Shown here in pieces: positions 51,891-61,072 of a DNA stretch of 64,000 nucleotides. The stretch is from Rhizobium vallis (GTDB taxonomy: Bacteria; Pseudomonadota; Alphaproteobacteria; Rhizobiales; Rhizobiaceae). Numbering within the stretch: position 1 is the first letter of the stretch; every line of letters starts with the position of its first letter. The stretch covers positions 79,907-143,906 of the forward strand of contig NZ_ML133700.1 in NCBI RefSeq assembly GCF_003985155.1. The letters run 5' to 3'. Below the pieces are notes generated by a model. That model ran no database searches. It was not told the origin of the DNA and was given only the letters and a program-made list of their open reading frames with translations. The translations under genes and the position numbers were made by a program.

Positions 51891-52781
51891 TTATGTCTTC
51901 CAGTCGGCTCTGTATTGCCTTGGCGTGATACCGATCACACGATGAAAAGCTGCAGCAAGATGGCTGGGGCTAGCGAAGCCGCATGCATAGGCGATCTCCG
52001 TTATCGGGCGGCCGGAGCAGCGGAGCATTTCGCTAGCCCGCTCCACGCGTCTTCGAATAATGAATGCGTGTGGCGAAAAACCCGTCGAAAGCCGAAACGC
52101 CTTCGAGAGGTAATGCTCGCTCAAACCCGCCTCGTGGGCAAGTTCGGCCAAGCTCAAAGAACCGTCCAGCGACGCTTCTATCCTGCCGATCACGCGTTTC
52201 AGGATGGCAGGCGACAGCCCGCCTTTGATATAATGTCGCCTCTGGCCCGAGCCGCGGAACAGCCGCCCGAAGATCGTCCGCGCATGGTTCTCGACGATCA
52301 TATGACTCAAAGCATCCCGCTGGCCGATTTCCGAGCGGATGCTGCGCGCAGCATGTTGGATTAACGCATCCTCAAAACCGATTTTCGGCAGGAGCCGGTC
52401 AAGATCCGCGCCGGGTACATTCTCAAACTGATCCAGAATGAATTTCTTGCCGACGGTGATGAACAGGTAGGACGCCGCCGGATCGCCGTCGTCCCAGCCG
52501 CTCCAATTGTGGTCCGCCGGAATGAATGAGAGCGATCCGGCCGGCCTTTGCGTAAATGCAACCCTGCGGCCATCCACATAATCTTCGCCCGCTTTTGCAG
52601 CGCCAAGCATGTTCAAGAGGATCGCGTGGTTCTCCGCGGTAAGGTTTGTTTCCTGCCGCCCTACACCGCTCCTGCGCACGACGTCCGCGCGCACGGATCG
52701 CCAGCACTCATACTCATGGGCAATTGCGGTATGTTCTGCGCGTCTGATGATATCAGGGGCAAACGCTGCAGGACCGACCAT
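51891..52781 (-). CDS. AraC family transcriptional regulator
   Basis: A 296-residue AraC regulator. The C-terminal double HTH occupies about residues 195-293: SLSLAELAHEAGLSEHYLSK, then ITEIAYACGFASPSHLAAAF, then IGITPRQYRADWKT. The N-terminal half is a cupin-like sensor with GSLSFIPADHNWSGW. It is divergent from the methyltransferase-like gene and precedes the MFS gene in the same direction. Both are likely targets. Confidence 0.92.
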   Translation of the reverse strand: MVGPAAFAPDIIRRAEHTAIAHEYECWRSVRADVVRRSGVGRQETNLTAENHAILLNMLGAAKAGEDYVDGRRVAFTQRPAGSLSFIPADHNWSGWDDGDPAASYLFITVGKKFILDQFENVPGADLDRLLPKIGFEDALIQHAARSIRSEIGQRDALSHMIVENHARTIFGRLFRGSGQRRHYIKGGLSPAILKRVIGRIEASLDGSLSLAELAHEAGLSEHYLSKAFRLSTGFSPHAFIIRRRVERASEMLRCSGRPITEIAYACGFASPSHLAAAFHRVIGITPRQYRADWKT

Positions 52782-53010
52782 TCATAACTCCTCGATCTTT
52801 AGACTCACGAACCCCCGTTCACCGGCGGCATTCTTTTCTACAAACTGTGGCGGGATTCCATCTGGCTGCTGCAACGCAGAATTTTAAGACAGCTTTTTGA
52901 AAGAATAGCCGGATTATGACGGCTGCAGGATCAACCGCCTGCGATTGTGCCCTGGCACGATGCTCTCTCCCATCGAATAGCAGACATCAGTCTTGGCAAC
53001 GGGAGCATCG

Positions 53011-54096
53011 ATGCGTGTCGAACCAATGGAGCACGACATGCGGGACTTCTCCTCATTTTTCGAAGAATGCGAACGGGCTCCGCGGTTGAACGAGCTCGCC
53101 GCCTTCTTTGGAGCAACGGCCGCCGGCCGGTCGGGAAACCCAATCAAGCAGCCGCACGTGGACCGGAGACTGCTGGGCGATGATAGGCTTCTCGACCGCT
53201 TCATCCTCCTTCACGAACGACGTCGTGGACCGTTCGACCAACATTACCATGCAAGCATTCCCTACCGGCTCGAGGAGGAATGCCGACTTGGACATGCAAT
53301 CCTCCGATATGGTCAGGGCATGTCCGGACCGCTCAACCTTTATTCGCTGGGCACAGCGGAAGGGACTATGGCGCGGACGATCTCCGAGTTGGCCGAAGGC
53401 CGTGTCGAAAGCCTGTCATGCAGTCCGAACGTCGAAAACTATCGAAGCTTCATGGCCTACGGCGATCCTCCGCATGCCACGTTCTTTCACGGCCCCTTCC
53501 ATCACCTGCGCAAAGATCTGCTGCGGATGCGACAGGAGCTTGCCAAGTTTGCTTCGGGCTTCGACATCATATTCGAAGATACGACGTTCCAAATGTATTC
53601 ACCGAACCGGTCCGATCAGATCGAATTCGTCTCGCAGCATCTAAAGAATGATGGCCTGTTTCTCTTCGTCGAAAAGTTCAAAAACCGTGACATCGACGAA
53701 TATCATCGCCGCGAATTGCAGAAGGATCACGGCTTCAAGGCTCGTTTCTTCGGCCCGACCGAAATCATGGCAAAAAAGGCGGCAGTGCTAATCGTCATGA
53801 ATCGGAACGAGGTTACGCTCGCGGAGATGTCGGATGCCGTCAAGCGCTGTTTTCAGCACTGCTTTGTGACCTGGAACAGCGGGAATTTCTGCACACTCGT
53901 CGCGAGCAACAGCCTATCAAACATCGAACGCTTCATGTCGGGCCTGATTAAACCAGCGATCCCCACAGAATATGTCTATGAAACGCTACCCGTTCTTCTC
54001 TTCAATAACGAAGAGGCGAGAGTAAGAGATCCAGGAACTGATTCATCTAAAGATAGTGGCAATCGTAATGATTTATCGAGAGATTGGCGATGTTAA
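53011..54096 (+). CDS. SAM-dependent methyltransferase-like protein
   Basis: A 361-residue protein with a class I SAM-binding core. Motif I is NLYSLGTAEGTMARTISELA near residue 112, followed by a post-I acidic/polar segment, VESLSCSPNVENYRSFM. The HGPFHHL block is near residue 155, and FDIIFEDTTFQMYSPN then LKNDGLFLFVEKF form the later core strands. The N-terminal 100 residues and C-terminal 120 residues are extra. Start choice between 53011 (GGGAG, 5 bases) and 53038 (GGAG, 6 bases) is open. It is divergent from the AraC gene. The substrate is unknown. Confidence 0.7.
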   Translation: MRVEPMEHDMRDFSSFFEECERAPRLNELAAFFGATAAGRSGNPIKQPHVDRRLLGDDRLLDRFILLHERRRGPFDQHYHASIPYRLEEECRLGHAILRYGQGMSGPLNLYSLGTAEGTMARTISELAEGRVESLSCSPNVENYRSFMAYGDPPHATFFHGPFHHLRKDLLRMRQELAKFASGFDIIFEDTTFQMYSPNRSDQIEFVSQHLKNDGLFLFVEKFKNRDIDEYHRRELQKDHGFKARFFGPTEIMAKKAAVLIVMNRNEVTLAEMSDAVKRCFQHCFVTWNSGNFCTLVASNSLSNIERFMSGLIKPAIPTEYVYETLPVLLFNNEEARVRDPGTDSSKDSGNRNDLSRDWRC

Positions 54097-54322
54097 CGTG
54101 ATGCGCATTCACCTGCGTGCTGAAACATGATGAGCTCGGCGTGCCGACGGTTATCAAGTATTACCGCTGTGCTGCGGGGTTTTCGACATTTCGCCGTGTG
54201 TCCTTCCCCAGATGCGTCTGAAGACAAAAGTTTTCGAACCGCTACCCACATACATCGGACCTCTTTCCCAAGAACGAAGATCTATGACGGAGCTACGCGA
54301 GGTCGACCGAAAAGGATTTCAA

Positions 54323-54682
54323 ATGCACCAATACGTTGCCGAAACCTTCGTCGCGGTCGCCGACGCGCCATGTGTTGCGGAGGCGATCTGCACGCGGATC
54401 CGCGATTTCTGTGGTGCAATCGTCACTGAGGGATCTGACTGGCTTCTGACTTTTGAGGACGGACGCGCGATCATCAGATCGACCGGCGACGGCCTGTTCT
54501 TTTGGGTTTCCGCTAGAAACCTGGTTACCGTCTATGGGATTCGGACGCTCATCGAGGGCAGCTTGTGGAAATTCGCCTCCAGTTCTGCGAGATCAATCAA
54601 ATGGTTTCCTGCGGAAGCAGCCCCATTTCCTGCGGTCGACAAGCGTTTGACCTACAGCCACTGCAGGATGAACAACCCCTAA
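54323..54682 (+). CDS. DUF2218-like small protein
   Basis: A 119-residue protein. The pattern resembles DUF2218, a family often found beside siderophore genes: an N-terminal strand-helix-strand (QYVAETFVAVADAPCVAEAI), then VTEGSDWLLTFEDGRAII, then RSTGDGLFFWVSARNL, then IRTLIEGSLWKFA. The ATG at 54323 is six bases after AAAAGGA. A longer frame upstream is less likely. It follows the methyltransferase-like gene by 226 bases in the same direction. Family assignment is by eye and only moderately secure. Confidence 0.55.
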   Translation: MHQYVAETFVAVADAPCVAEAICTRIRDFCGAIVTEGSDWLLTFEDGRAIIRSTGDGLFFWVSARNLVTVYGIRTLIEGSLWKFASSSARSIKWFPAEAAPFPAVDKRLTYSHCRMNNP

Positions 54683-54971
54683 TTCTGCCAGCCCTTCAGG
54701 AACGTTACCGAAGATTACCGCCGGATATCGACTGTTTGGTGCGAGCAAGATCGGGATTTTGCTGCACCGCTCGATCGCGAATTGTATTCGAAACACTTCG
54801 AAGTCAGCGAAGAGGTCCGACCTGCATATGGTGGTCAAGACCGTGTGCGGGGAACATCTCGCTAGGCTTCGAGATGACGCGGAGATAAATAAACCTGCCG
54901 TCTAATTTCGTGAGAGCGGCAACTACCCCGGCGACCTTGCCAAATTTTGCCATCCTGGCTATCTTAGCCCG
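54683..54971 (+). pseudogene. Possible decayed coding remnant
   Basis: No intact gene. In one frame a coding-like stretch occurs at about 54728-54866: TVWCEQDRDFAAPLDRELYS, then KHFEVSEEVRPAYGGQDR. It has no start codon of its own. Composition suggests the tail of a lost gene that once followed the DUF2218-like gene. The remaining bases hold the promoter of the ParD/ParE pair. Confidence 0.3.
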
Positions 54972-55211
54972 ATGAGCACCATGAATATTTCGCTGCCCGA
55001 TAACCTGAAGCAGTTCGTCGACCAGCAGGTCGCCGGGCGAGGCTATGGCACCAGCAGCGAATACGTCCGCGAGCTGATCCGTCGCGACAAAGATCGGCAG
55101 CATTTGCGTAATCTCTTGCTTGAGGGTGCTTCATCCCAACCGACCGAGCCGGTTGATGCCGCCTATTTCGATAGCCTGCGAGCCCGCGCCTCGCGGCAAA
55201 GCTCCACGTGA
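54972..55211 (+). CDS. parD: Type II toxin-antitoxin antitoxin, ParD/CopG family
   Basis: A 79-residue antitoxin. The N-terminal ribbon-helix-helix is clear (MSTMNISLPDNLKQFVDQQV, then YGTSSEYVRELIRRDKDRQH). The C-terminal part DAAYFDSLRARASRQ is the toxin-binding tail. It starts the operon, and its stop overlaps the toxin start (GTGA). It neutralises ParE and represses its own promoter. Confidence 0.94.
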   Translation: MSTMNISLPDNLKQFVDQQVAGRGYGTSSEYVRELIRRDKDRQHLRNLLLEGASSQPTEPVDAAYFDSLRARASRQSST

Positions 55212-55540
55212 CCGTAAAGTCTATCGTCCCCCGCGAGTCGGCCCGCAGGGATGTCGAGAATGCCGTGGACTTTTATGCTCGCGAGGCCGGCGCTCAAGTC
55301 GCGATTAGCTTCGTCGATGCGCTGCAGTCGACATTTGGTTTGATCGCAAAGCATCCGGCATCGGGCTCATTGCGCTATGCATATGAACTCGGTTTGCCCG
55401 ATTTGCGCAGCATGACGCTGAAGCCTTTCCCTTATATCGTCTTCTATCTTGAGCAAGCCGATTACGTCGACGTATGGCGTATTCTACATGCTAAGCGCGA
55501 CATTCCAGCCTGGCTGCAAGATCCCGAAGTACCTGCGTAG
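55208..55540 (+). CDS. parE: ParE/RelE-family toxin
   Basis: A 110-residue toxin of the ParE family, which poisons DNA gyrase when free. It has ESARRDVENAVDFYAREAGA near residue 9, FGLIAKHPASGSLRYAYEL near residue 40, and the C-terminal PFPYIVFYLEQADYVDVWRI followed by LHAKRDIPAWL, all typical. It starts at a GTG overlapping the antitoxin stop. Complete length; it looks functional. It lies 158 bases from the end of traA. Confidence 0.93.
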   Translation: MTVKSIVPRESARRDVENAVDFYAREAGAQVAISFVDALQSTFGLIAKHPASGSLRYAYELGLPDLRSMTLKPFPYIVFYLEQADYVDVWRILHAKRDIPAWLQDPEVPA

Positions 55541-55698
55541 CATGGCATGCTGCGTTAGGTGGAGGAGCGCGCGTCTGTGATCCGAACGAAGATCGACTGC
55601 CGGAAGAGCGGGTTTATCCGAGCGTCGACATCAACATCCTGAGCGAGCGGTCGCTGCAGGGCGTCGGCCCGGTCGAATCCTTGGCTCCTTCACCGGCT

Positions 55699-58600
55699 TC
55701 AGAAATCGATACCGGGGCCACGGCTGACAGCCCGCTGACGCCGTTCCGAGATGATCTTCTCGCTGCTTTCCATGCGGACGGCCTGCTGCAGAACTTTCAA
55801 CCTGTCCTGCATCACCTCGAAGGCGCGGCGCTGTGTTTGTGGAACGCGGTTGATGAGATCCTTCTCTTCTCGAAGGACGGCGTTGCGGCCGAAGCGCGCG
55901 TCGAGCGCCCGGCTGACGGCGGCGAACTCCTGGCGAATACCGGGATCGAGAGACGCAGCCGATGCATTCGGCTTGCGGCCGTTGTTCTTCACCTCGGCAG
56001 TCAGACGCATGAGCACTTCTTCGGCCGCCTTCGACAGGCCGGGAATGGCAACCGCCATGCGCCGCCGCTCTTCGGCAATCGTCTGGCGTTCGGCATCGAG
56101 CCCATTGACGTAGGCCGAACCGAGCGATCGCAAACGGGCGCCGGCTTCGGGCACGGCCTGCACCGCCTCTTTCCGCTCCCGACCGGAAGCCAGCATCCGG
56201 TCCATCAGGCGATCGGAGCCGCGTAACGCACCATAGGCTGTGGGGTCGTTGGCCACTGCCGCGGCGATGCGGTCGCCAGCAAAACCTTTGGCAAGCAGCT
56301 CTTCGATCTTGCCGACGGCGCCAGCCGGATCACGCCAGATCGTTGACGCGACGGCGGCCAGCGCGGCGCGCTGCTGGCGATACAGAGGGCCGGCGAGAGC
56401 GCGAGACCTCGCCTCCTCGTCGATCGGCGTCTTGAACTCGGTGACTGCGGCAAGCATGGGCAGCACGGCGGCATTCTCCTTGTCTGTCCCCCTCCCCTGA
56501 TCGGCACTGGCGCCGGCAACGATCTTCGAGCGATCCCGTCGCTCGGCGAGATGCTGCTCCTCGGCAAAGCGCCTCACCGCTTCGAACAGCCGGGTCGAGC
56601 TCTCGCCGCTGATGCTTGTGGGATCTTCCGGCATCCGCTCGACCATGTTGCGTTCGGCAATCGCATCGGCCTTCGAGGTGAAGGCGCTCCAGCCGAAGCG
56701 AGCGGTGAGCGCCTCGCTGACGGCCTTGATCTCCTGCACGACGGTCCGATCTTCGGCAGCAAACGCGAAGGCGCTCTTGTAGGCGTCATCACCTCCTTGC
56801 CCGCGCACCGCCTCGATCTCGACGAGACGGGCCGTCGCCTTTTTGGAGAGCGCCGGGATCGACAATGCCATATGGGCGCGGCGTTGTTGCTGATGGCTTT
56901 CGAACCGCGCGGCGTTTCTGCGGAACTCCGTCGCGTGGGCGCGGGCGAGTGGCAGCAGTTCCGTCAATGCCGCCGTCGCGATGCTGCGTTGATTGCGCGC
57001 CGCACGGCCGTCGACCATAAGGTCGGAACCACGCAGACGGCCGAGCCGATCGGGTGCTGTGGCAAGATCGTCGGCGAGCCTGCGGGGTTCGATCTTCACA
57101 TCCGATGCCAGAGCGTTCAGGGCGACAAGTGCTGCATCCGGTTGACGATAGATCTTCTTAAGCAGCGGCTGCAGGATTGCTTCCCGCTCCTTCCAGGCGG
57201 GCGAGGCGAGCTGCGCCCGCCGTGCATCTTCCTCCACGCTTCTGGCGAAGACTGTGGTGGGCGGGATCAGATATCGGTCGCGATCAGCATGTTCGTGTGA
57301 GATTGTTTGTGTTTCTGCCCGTTCCTCGTTGTAGGAAACGCGCCGTTCCCGCTCGATCGCCAATCCGAGCGCAACGCTTGCCCTCTCCCAAAGCTTTGCC
57401 AGCTGCTCGCGCTTCTCGGCAATCCATGTCAGCTGCCGCGAGACGCCCTCCTCCATCCCGGCTGCAAATTGAGAAAGTGTATCGATGCCCCGACGGCGGG
57501 CGAAGTCTTGCGCATGCGCCCGATACCCGGCCTCGCTCTCAAAATCGAGCGTCGTCGTCTTGGCACCGGAGCGCGACAGACGCTCCACCAGCGGTTTGAA
57601 CAGTTCCGGCCGATGGCTTTCCCGCTCGAGGCGCTGCTGGCGGTCTTCGGCGGTTTCGATCCGTGTGGCGGTCCAGACGTTGCGGTCGACTTGCCTTTCC
57701 TCGAAGCGCTTCTGTCCGGTTTGCTCGTCGACGATCGCAACCTTGACCGCGACCCGCTCCACGCCGTCCTTGCGTAGGGTCACAGTGTCGCCCTCGGAGA
57801 CGCCACCCTGCTCGAGCGCCTTCGGCAGGCTGACACCCCACAGACGATGGATGGTTCCGTCATCGGTCTTCACGTCGGCATAAGGACTATTGTCGGCATC
57901 CCGGTCATTCGGCCGGAACCTGGCTTCTCCTCTTTCCACGAGCTCGCCGGTAACGCCGGCAGCATGATCGACACGCGGCTTTCGGCCCCACTCCGGCTTC
58001 GCTTCAAAGTCTTCCTTCGCGGCATAGAGGTCGGCGCGGTCGCGATGCCGGGTCATCGACACATAGGTCAGGTGCTGGTCCATCATGCCGGTGGCGAGTA
58101 CGAAGGTCCGCTCGACGGTCGACCCTTGAGATTTGTGGATCGTCGCGGCGTAACCGTGATCGACATTGCGGTAGCTCGCCTCGCTGATGACGATGTCGCG
58201 ACCATTGTCGAGACGCACCGAAAGCAATGTGTCGCCATGTTTATCGCCGGTGGAGGTGACGGTGCCGAGCATGCCGTTCTTGACATATTGCGGACCGGAA
58301 TGCTTGGTGCGCGGCTCGAGGAAGCGGGCGTTTTCCAGGAAGATGATACGATCGCCGACGGCGAATTGCCGCGCACCGCGTTCGGTCTGGAATGAGTGGC
58401 TCTCACTGAGCGCGCCCTCGCCCGTCATCACCGATCGCAGCGCCTCGTTCAGGCGCTTGACGTCCTCATTGGTATGGGCGAGCACGAGAAGCTCGTCACC
58501 ACGAAGACGGCCATTGGCCGCTTCGGAGATAGACGTTCCGAGCGCCTCTTTGCGTGCCTTGGTCCAGTCGCCGACAATCCGCCCGATGATGTCGTCTCGC

Positions 58601-60336
58601 GTCTCAGCCTCGATGAGATGACCCTGCTGGGCATAAGCGTCGAGGCCTTTGCCGGTCTCGCCGCGGGCAAACAGCCGCGACGCCTCGCGCGCCCATTGCT
58701 GGCGCTGGCGGCGCACGCCGGCAAGTTCGGCAAAACCGATCCGCTCGGTGATCGCCCGGAACGCCGCGCCTGCCTGGATCGGCTGCAGCTGCATCGCATC
58801 GCCGACCAGCACGACCTTCGCCCCTGCCTGCTCGGCAGTTTTGAGGACGCGGGCCATCTGCTGCGACGACACCATGCCGGCCTCGTCGATGACAAGCACG
58901 TCACCCCGTTCGAGCAACTCGCGTCCGCTGGCCCAGGCGAGCTCCCAGGAGGCGAGTGTTTGCGATCTGATGCCGGAACTGTCTTCCAGACCCTCGGCGG
59001 CTTTGCCGGCAAGGGCGGCGCCGATCACCCGGCGGCCGCCGCTTTCCCAGGCGACGCGGGCCGCGGCAAGCAGGGTCGACTTGCCGGTGCCGGCAAGGCC
59101 GACGACGGCGGCAATGCCACTCTCCCCGGTTACATGACGGATGGCATCGACCTGTTCCGCATCGAGCTTGAAGGCTTTTTGCGGATCGCCGGTCTCGACG
59201 CTCTCGATGGCGGCTTCGACATGACGGGCCGAAAGGCCAAGGCCGATACGCTTCGAGAGGATCTGTGCCGACTGCGCCATGTCATATTCGATGCGAAGGA
59301 TCTCGCGCGTGGTGAAGACGGCGGCTTCCCTCGCCTTGCCGGTTTCGGCATCGGCCTGCTGCGGCTTCAGCATGATGAGATCGTCCGACGCCATCAGCCG
59401 CGCACGGATATTGGCGAAGTCGGCGGGATCGTCGACATAGCGATGCAGCGCCTTGGCGATATCGCGCTCGTCGAAGGTCGAGCGTTCATTGCCGAGCTGC
59501 TTCAGCAGCAGCGCGGGCTCGGCCAGCAGCCGGTCGGCCATCGCCTGGCGCCGGGCAAGGTCGGCTGGAGCAAAATACATCTCGGCACCCCTGCGCGAGA
59601 GTGCTGCCTTCTGCGGGCCAAGATGTCTTTGCGCGATGCCGTCAAGGCCCTGCTCGGCATAGGAGCGGCCATCCAGACGGACATCATGGCCGGCGAGCGC
59701 CAGATGCCGGTTGGCGGTGTCCGCCCAGGCGATCTTCCACCCCTTCATTGTCTCCTTGTCGCCAGCCCACAGCCTGTAGACGATCTTGCCATTCGGGCGA
59801 TCCGGCGTGACGACACGCAATGGTTCGCCGCCCTCGCCCATTACCGCCACCTTCTTCGGCCCGAACCCCTCCTCGGCCAGAGGCCTGAGTGTCGTCATCA
59901 GGTGGATATGAGGATTGCCGTCCTTGTCATGGTAAACCCAGTCGGCGACCATGCCCTTCGAGGTGAGATTGTCGCGGATGAACTCGTGCACGAGCGCGAT
60001 ATTCTCCGCCCGTGTCAGCTCCTCCGGTAGGGCTATGATCAGCTCGCGCGCCAGCTGCGCATCTGCCCGCTTCTCGAAAGCATCGACCGCATTCCACAGC
60101 GCTTCGCTGGCACCAGTGACGGAACGTCCGTCAATTGCTGACCGCAGCCAGGTAGGCGTCTGGTCGGGCAGCGCTAGTTCCTCATGCACCAGCCCGGAAG
60201 CTCCGCCCCGGTAGCTAAAGGACGTGCCGGCCTGTTCGTCCATCATCCGGGCCCGATGACGATAGGCGGCGGCCGAGACGATGCTGCGTCCCGCTCCCCT
60301 GCTGATCACTAGTGCTCTGACGAACATGATCGCCAC
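55699..60336 (-). CDS. traA: Conjugative relaxase-helicase TraA (Ti type)
   Basis: A 1545-residue bifunctional transfer protein. The N-terminal MobA/MobL relaxase (residues 1-230) has GAGRSIVSAAAYRHRARM with the catalytic-type Tyr, and the metal-binding His pair in DGNPHIHLMTTLRPL near residue 141. A superfamily 1 helicase follows, with Walker A VVGLAGTGKSTLL near residue 415 and DEXD VLVIDEAGMVSSQQM. The C-terminal 450 residues hold two tandem repeats of about 210 residues that look like BID-type secretion domains. It nicks oriT at 60360-60390 and unwinds the transferred strand. Confidence 0.95.
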   Translation of the reverse strand: MAIMFVRALVISRGAGRSIVSAAAYRHRARMMDEQAGTSFSYRGGASGLVHEELALPDQTPTWLRSAIDGRSVTGASEALWNAVDAFEKRADAQLARELIIALPEELTRAENIALVHEFIRDNLTSKGMVADWVYHDKDGNPHIHLMTTLRPLAEEGFGPKKVAVMGEGGEPLRVVTPDRPNGKIVYRLWAGDKETMKGWKIAWADTANRHLALAGHDVRLDGRSYAEQGLDGIAQRHLGPQKAALSRRGAEMYFAPADLARRQAMADRLLAEPALLLKQLGNERSTFDERDIAKALHRYVDDPADFANIRARLMASDDLIMLKPQQADAETGKAREAAVFTTREILRIEYDMAQSAQILSKRIGLGLSARHVEAAIESVETGDPQKAFKLDAEQVDAIRHVTGESGIAAVVGLAGTGKSTLLAAARVAWESGGRRVIGAALAGKAAEGLEDSSGIRSQTLASWELAWASGRELLERGDVLVIDEAGMVSSQQMARVLKTAEQAGAKVVLVGDAMQLQPIQAGAAFRAITERIGFAELAGVRRQRQQWAREASRLFARGETGKGLDAYAQQGHLIEAETRDDIIGRIVGDWTKARKEALGTSISEAANGRLRGDELLVLAHTNEDVKRLNEALRSVMTGEGALSESHSFQTERGARQFAVGDRIIFLENARFLEPRTKHSGPQYVKNGMLGTVTSTGDKHGDTLLSVRLDNGRDIVISEASYRNVDHGYAATIHKSQGSTVERTFVLATGMMDQHLTYVSMTRHRDRADLYAAKEDFEAKPEWGRKPRVDHAAGVTGELVERGEARFRPNDRDADNSPYADVKTDDGTIHRLWGVSLPKALEQGGVSEGDTVTLRKDGVERVAVKVAIVDEQTGQKRFEERQVDRNVWTATRIETAEDRQQRLERESHRPELFKPLVERLSRSGAKTTTLDFESEAGYRAHAQDFARRRGIDTLSQFAAGMEEGVSRQLTWIAEKREQLAKLWERASVALGLAIERERRVSYNEERAETQTISHEHADRDRYLIPPTTVFARSVEEDARRAQLASPAWKEREAILQPLLKKIYRQPDAALVALNALASDVKIEPRRLADDLATAPDRLGRLRGSDLMVDGRAARNQRSIATAALTELLPLARAHATEFRRNAARFESHQQQRRAHMALSIPALSKKATARLVEIEAVRGQGGDDAYKSAFAFAAEDRTVVQEIKAVSEALTARFGWSAFTSKADAIAERNMVERMPEDPTSISGESSTRLFEAVRRFAEEQHLAERRDRSKIVAGASADQGRGTDKENAAVLPMLAAVTEFKTPIDEEARSRALAGPLYRQQRAALAAVASTIWRDPAGAVGKIEELLAKGFAGDRIAAAVANDPTAYGALRGSDRLMDRMLASGRERKEAVQAVPEAGARLRSLGSAYVNGLDAERQTIAEERRRMAVAIPGLSKAAEEVLMRLTAEVKNNGRKPNASAASLDPGIRQEFAAVSRALDARFGRNAVLREEKDLINRVPQTQRRAFEVMQDRLKVLQQAVRMESSEKIISERRQRAVSRGPGIDF

Positions 60337-60359
60337 TGCCGTCTCCTGATCTTCCGAGC

Positions 60360-60390
60360 ACGTCGCGTCAGCGACGTATATTGCGCCCTC
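60360..60390. other. oriT: Origin of transfer (oriT), rhizobial/Ti type
   Basis: ACGTCGC-GTCA-GCGACGT is a perfect 7-base inverted repeat at 60360-60377. It is followed by ATATTGCGCCCTC, the nick-region core of Ti and rhizobial plasmid origins (known core ...TATTGCGCCC). It sits between traA and traCDG, exactly where oriT lies in Ti plasmids. Confidence 0.9.
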
Positions 60391-60555
60391 AAACCGATCG
60401 GACCGCAGGGCCGATGCCGCTTTTCCGGAAGACGGCCATCGGCCGGAATTCCATCTGCGACGTTTTCGGGTTGATGCAAAATAGCCTATTTAACTATTTT
60501 ATTCTAGTTAGTATAATCGATCTGCTGGGCCAATTCTAGGAAAGGAAGATTCACA

Positions 60556-60843
60556 ATGGCCGTAAAACCATCGATTTCCGATCTCGATGCGCAGATGGAG
60601 AAGCTCCGAGAACGCAGACGAGTTTTGATAGTTAAATCGGCAGAGCGGTTTGCCCGCGCTGCGACGAAATCCGGGCTGGCGGAAATGGAAATTGCAGACG
60701 AGGAGGTCGAGCGGATCTTCGAAGAGATCGCCGCGCGATTTCGCAAAGAGGAGAAGAAAGCGGCCGGCGGCCCGCCTCCTCAAGCGCGTCGACCAACAGC
60801 TGGTGGCGCTGGACCGGCGCCGGAGGGTTCACATGACGGCTGA
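60556..60843 (+). CDS. traC: Conjugal transfer protein TraC
   Basis: A 95-residue accessory transfer protein, starting MAVKPSISDLDAQMEKLRER. It has a coiled-coil-like N-terminal helix and a helical middle (AEMEIADEEVERIFEEIAAR), both typical of Ti-plasmid TraC. It supports relaxosome function at oriT. The gene begins behind a GGAAAGG site in an AT-rich promoter region and overlaps traD by 11 bases. Confidence 0.92.
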   Translation: MAVKPSISDLDAQMEKLRERRRVLIVKSAERFARAATKSGLAEMEIADEEVERIFEEIAARFRKEEKKAAGGPPPQARRPTAGGAGPAPEGSHDG

Positions 60844-61072
60844 GCGGAAGAAGGAAGCGCGCGAGAAATTTCTGCTCGGCGGCATCGTCGTAAGAGCCGG
60901 CCTGTCGAAGGTGAACCGGGCATTTCTGCTTGGCGGCCTCATCGAGCTGGCAACGGTGATGCCGGGATCGGCCGAACATCGGCGATTGCGCGGGATTGGT
61001 GAAGATGCGTTCAGGGGTCCTTCGCTCGATCCTGTTTCACCGCATGTCGGGGAGGACCCTGCATGGCGCTGA
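60833..61072 (+). CDS. traD: Conjugal transfer protein TraD
   Basis: A 79-residue small transfer protein of the TraD family from Ti/rhizobial plasmids. It reads MTAERKKEAREKFLLGGIVV, then RAGLSKVNRAFLLGGLIELA, the family signature. It overlaps traC by 11 bases and traG by 10 bases, so traC-traD-traG are translationally coupled. The start at 60833 was chosen by family similarity. The function is accessory and not well defined. Confidence 0.92.
   Translation: MTAERKKEAREKFLLGGIVVRAGLSKVNRAFLLGGLIELATVMPGSAEHRRLRGIGEDAFRGPSLDPVSPHVGEDPAWR

Noticed and set aside
58396..60030. 544-codon open frame on the plus strand opposite traA
   Set aside because: Antisense shadow of the relaxase-helicase, without recognisable motifs or a ribosome site.
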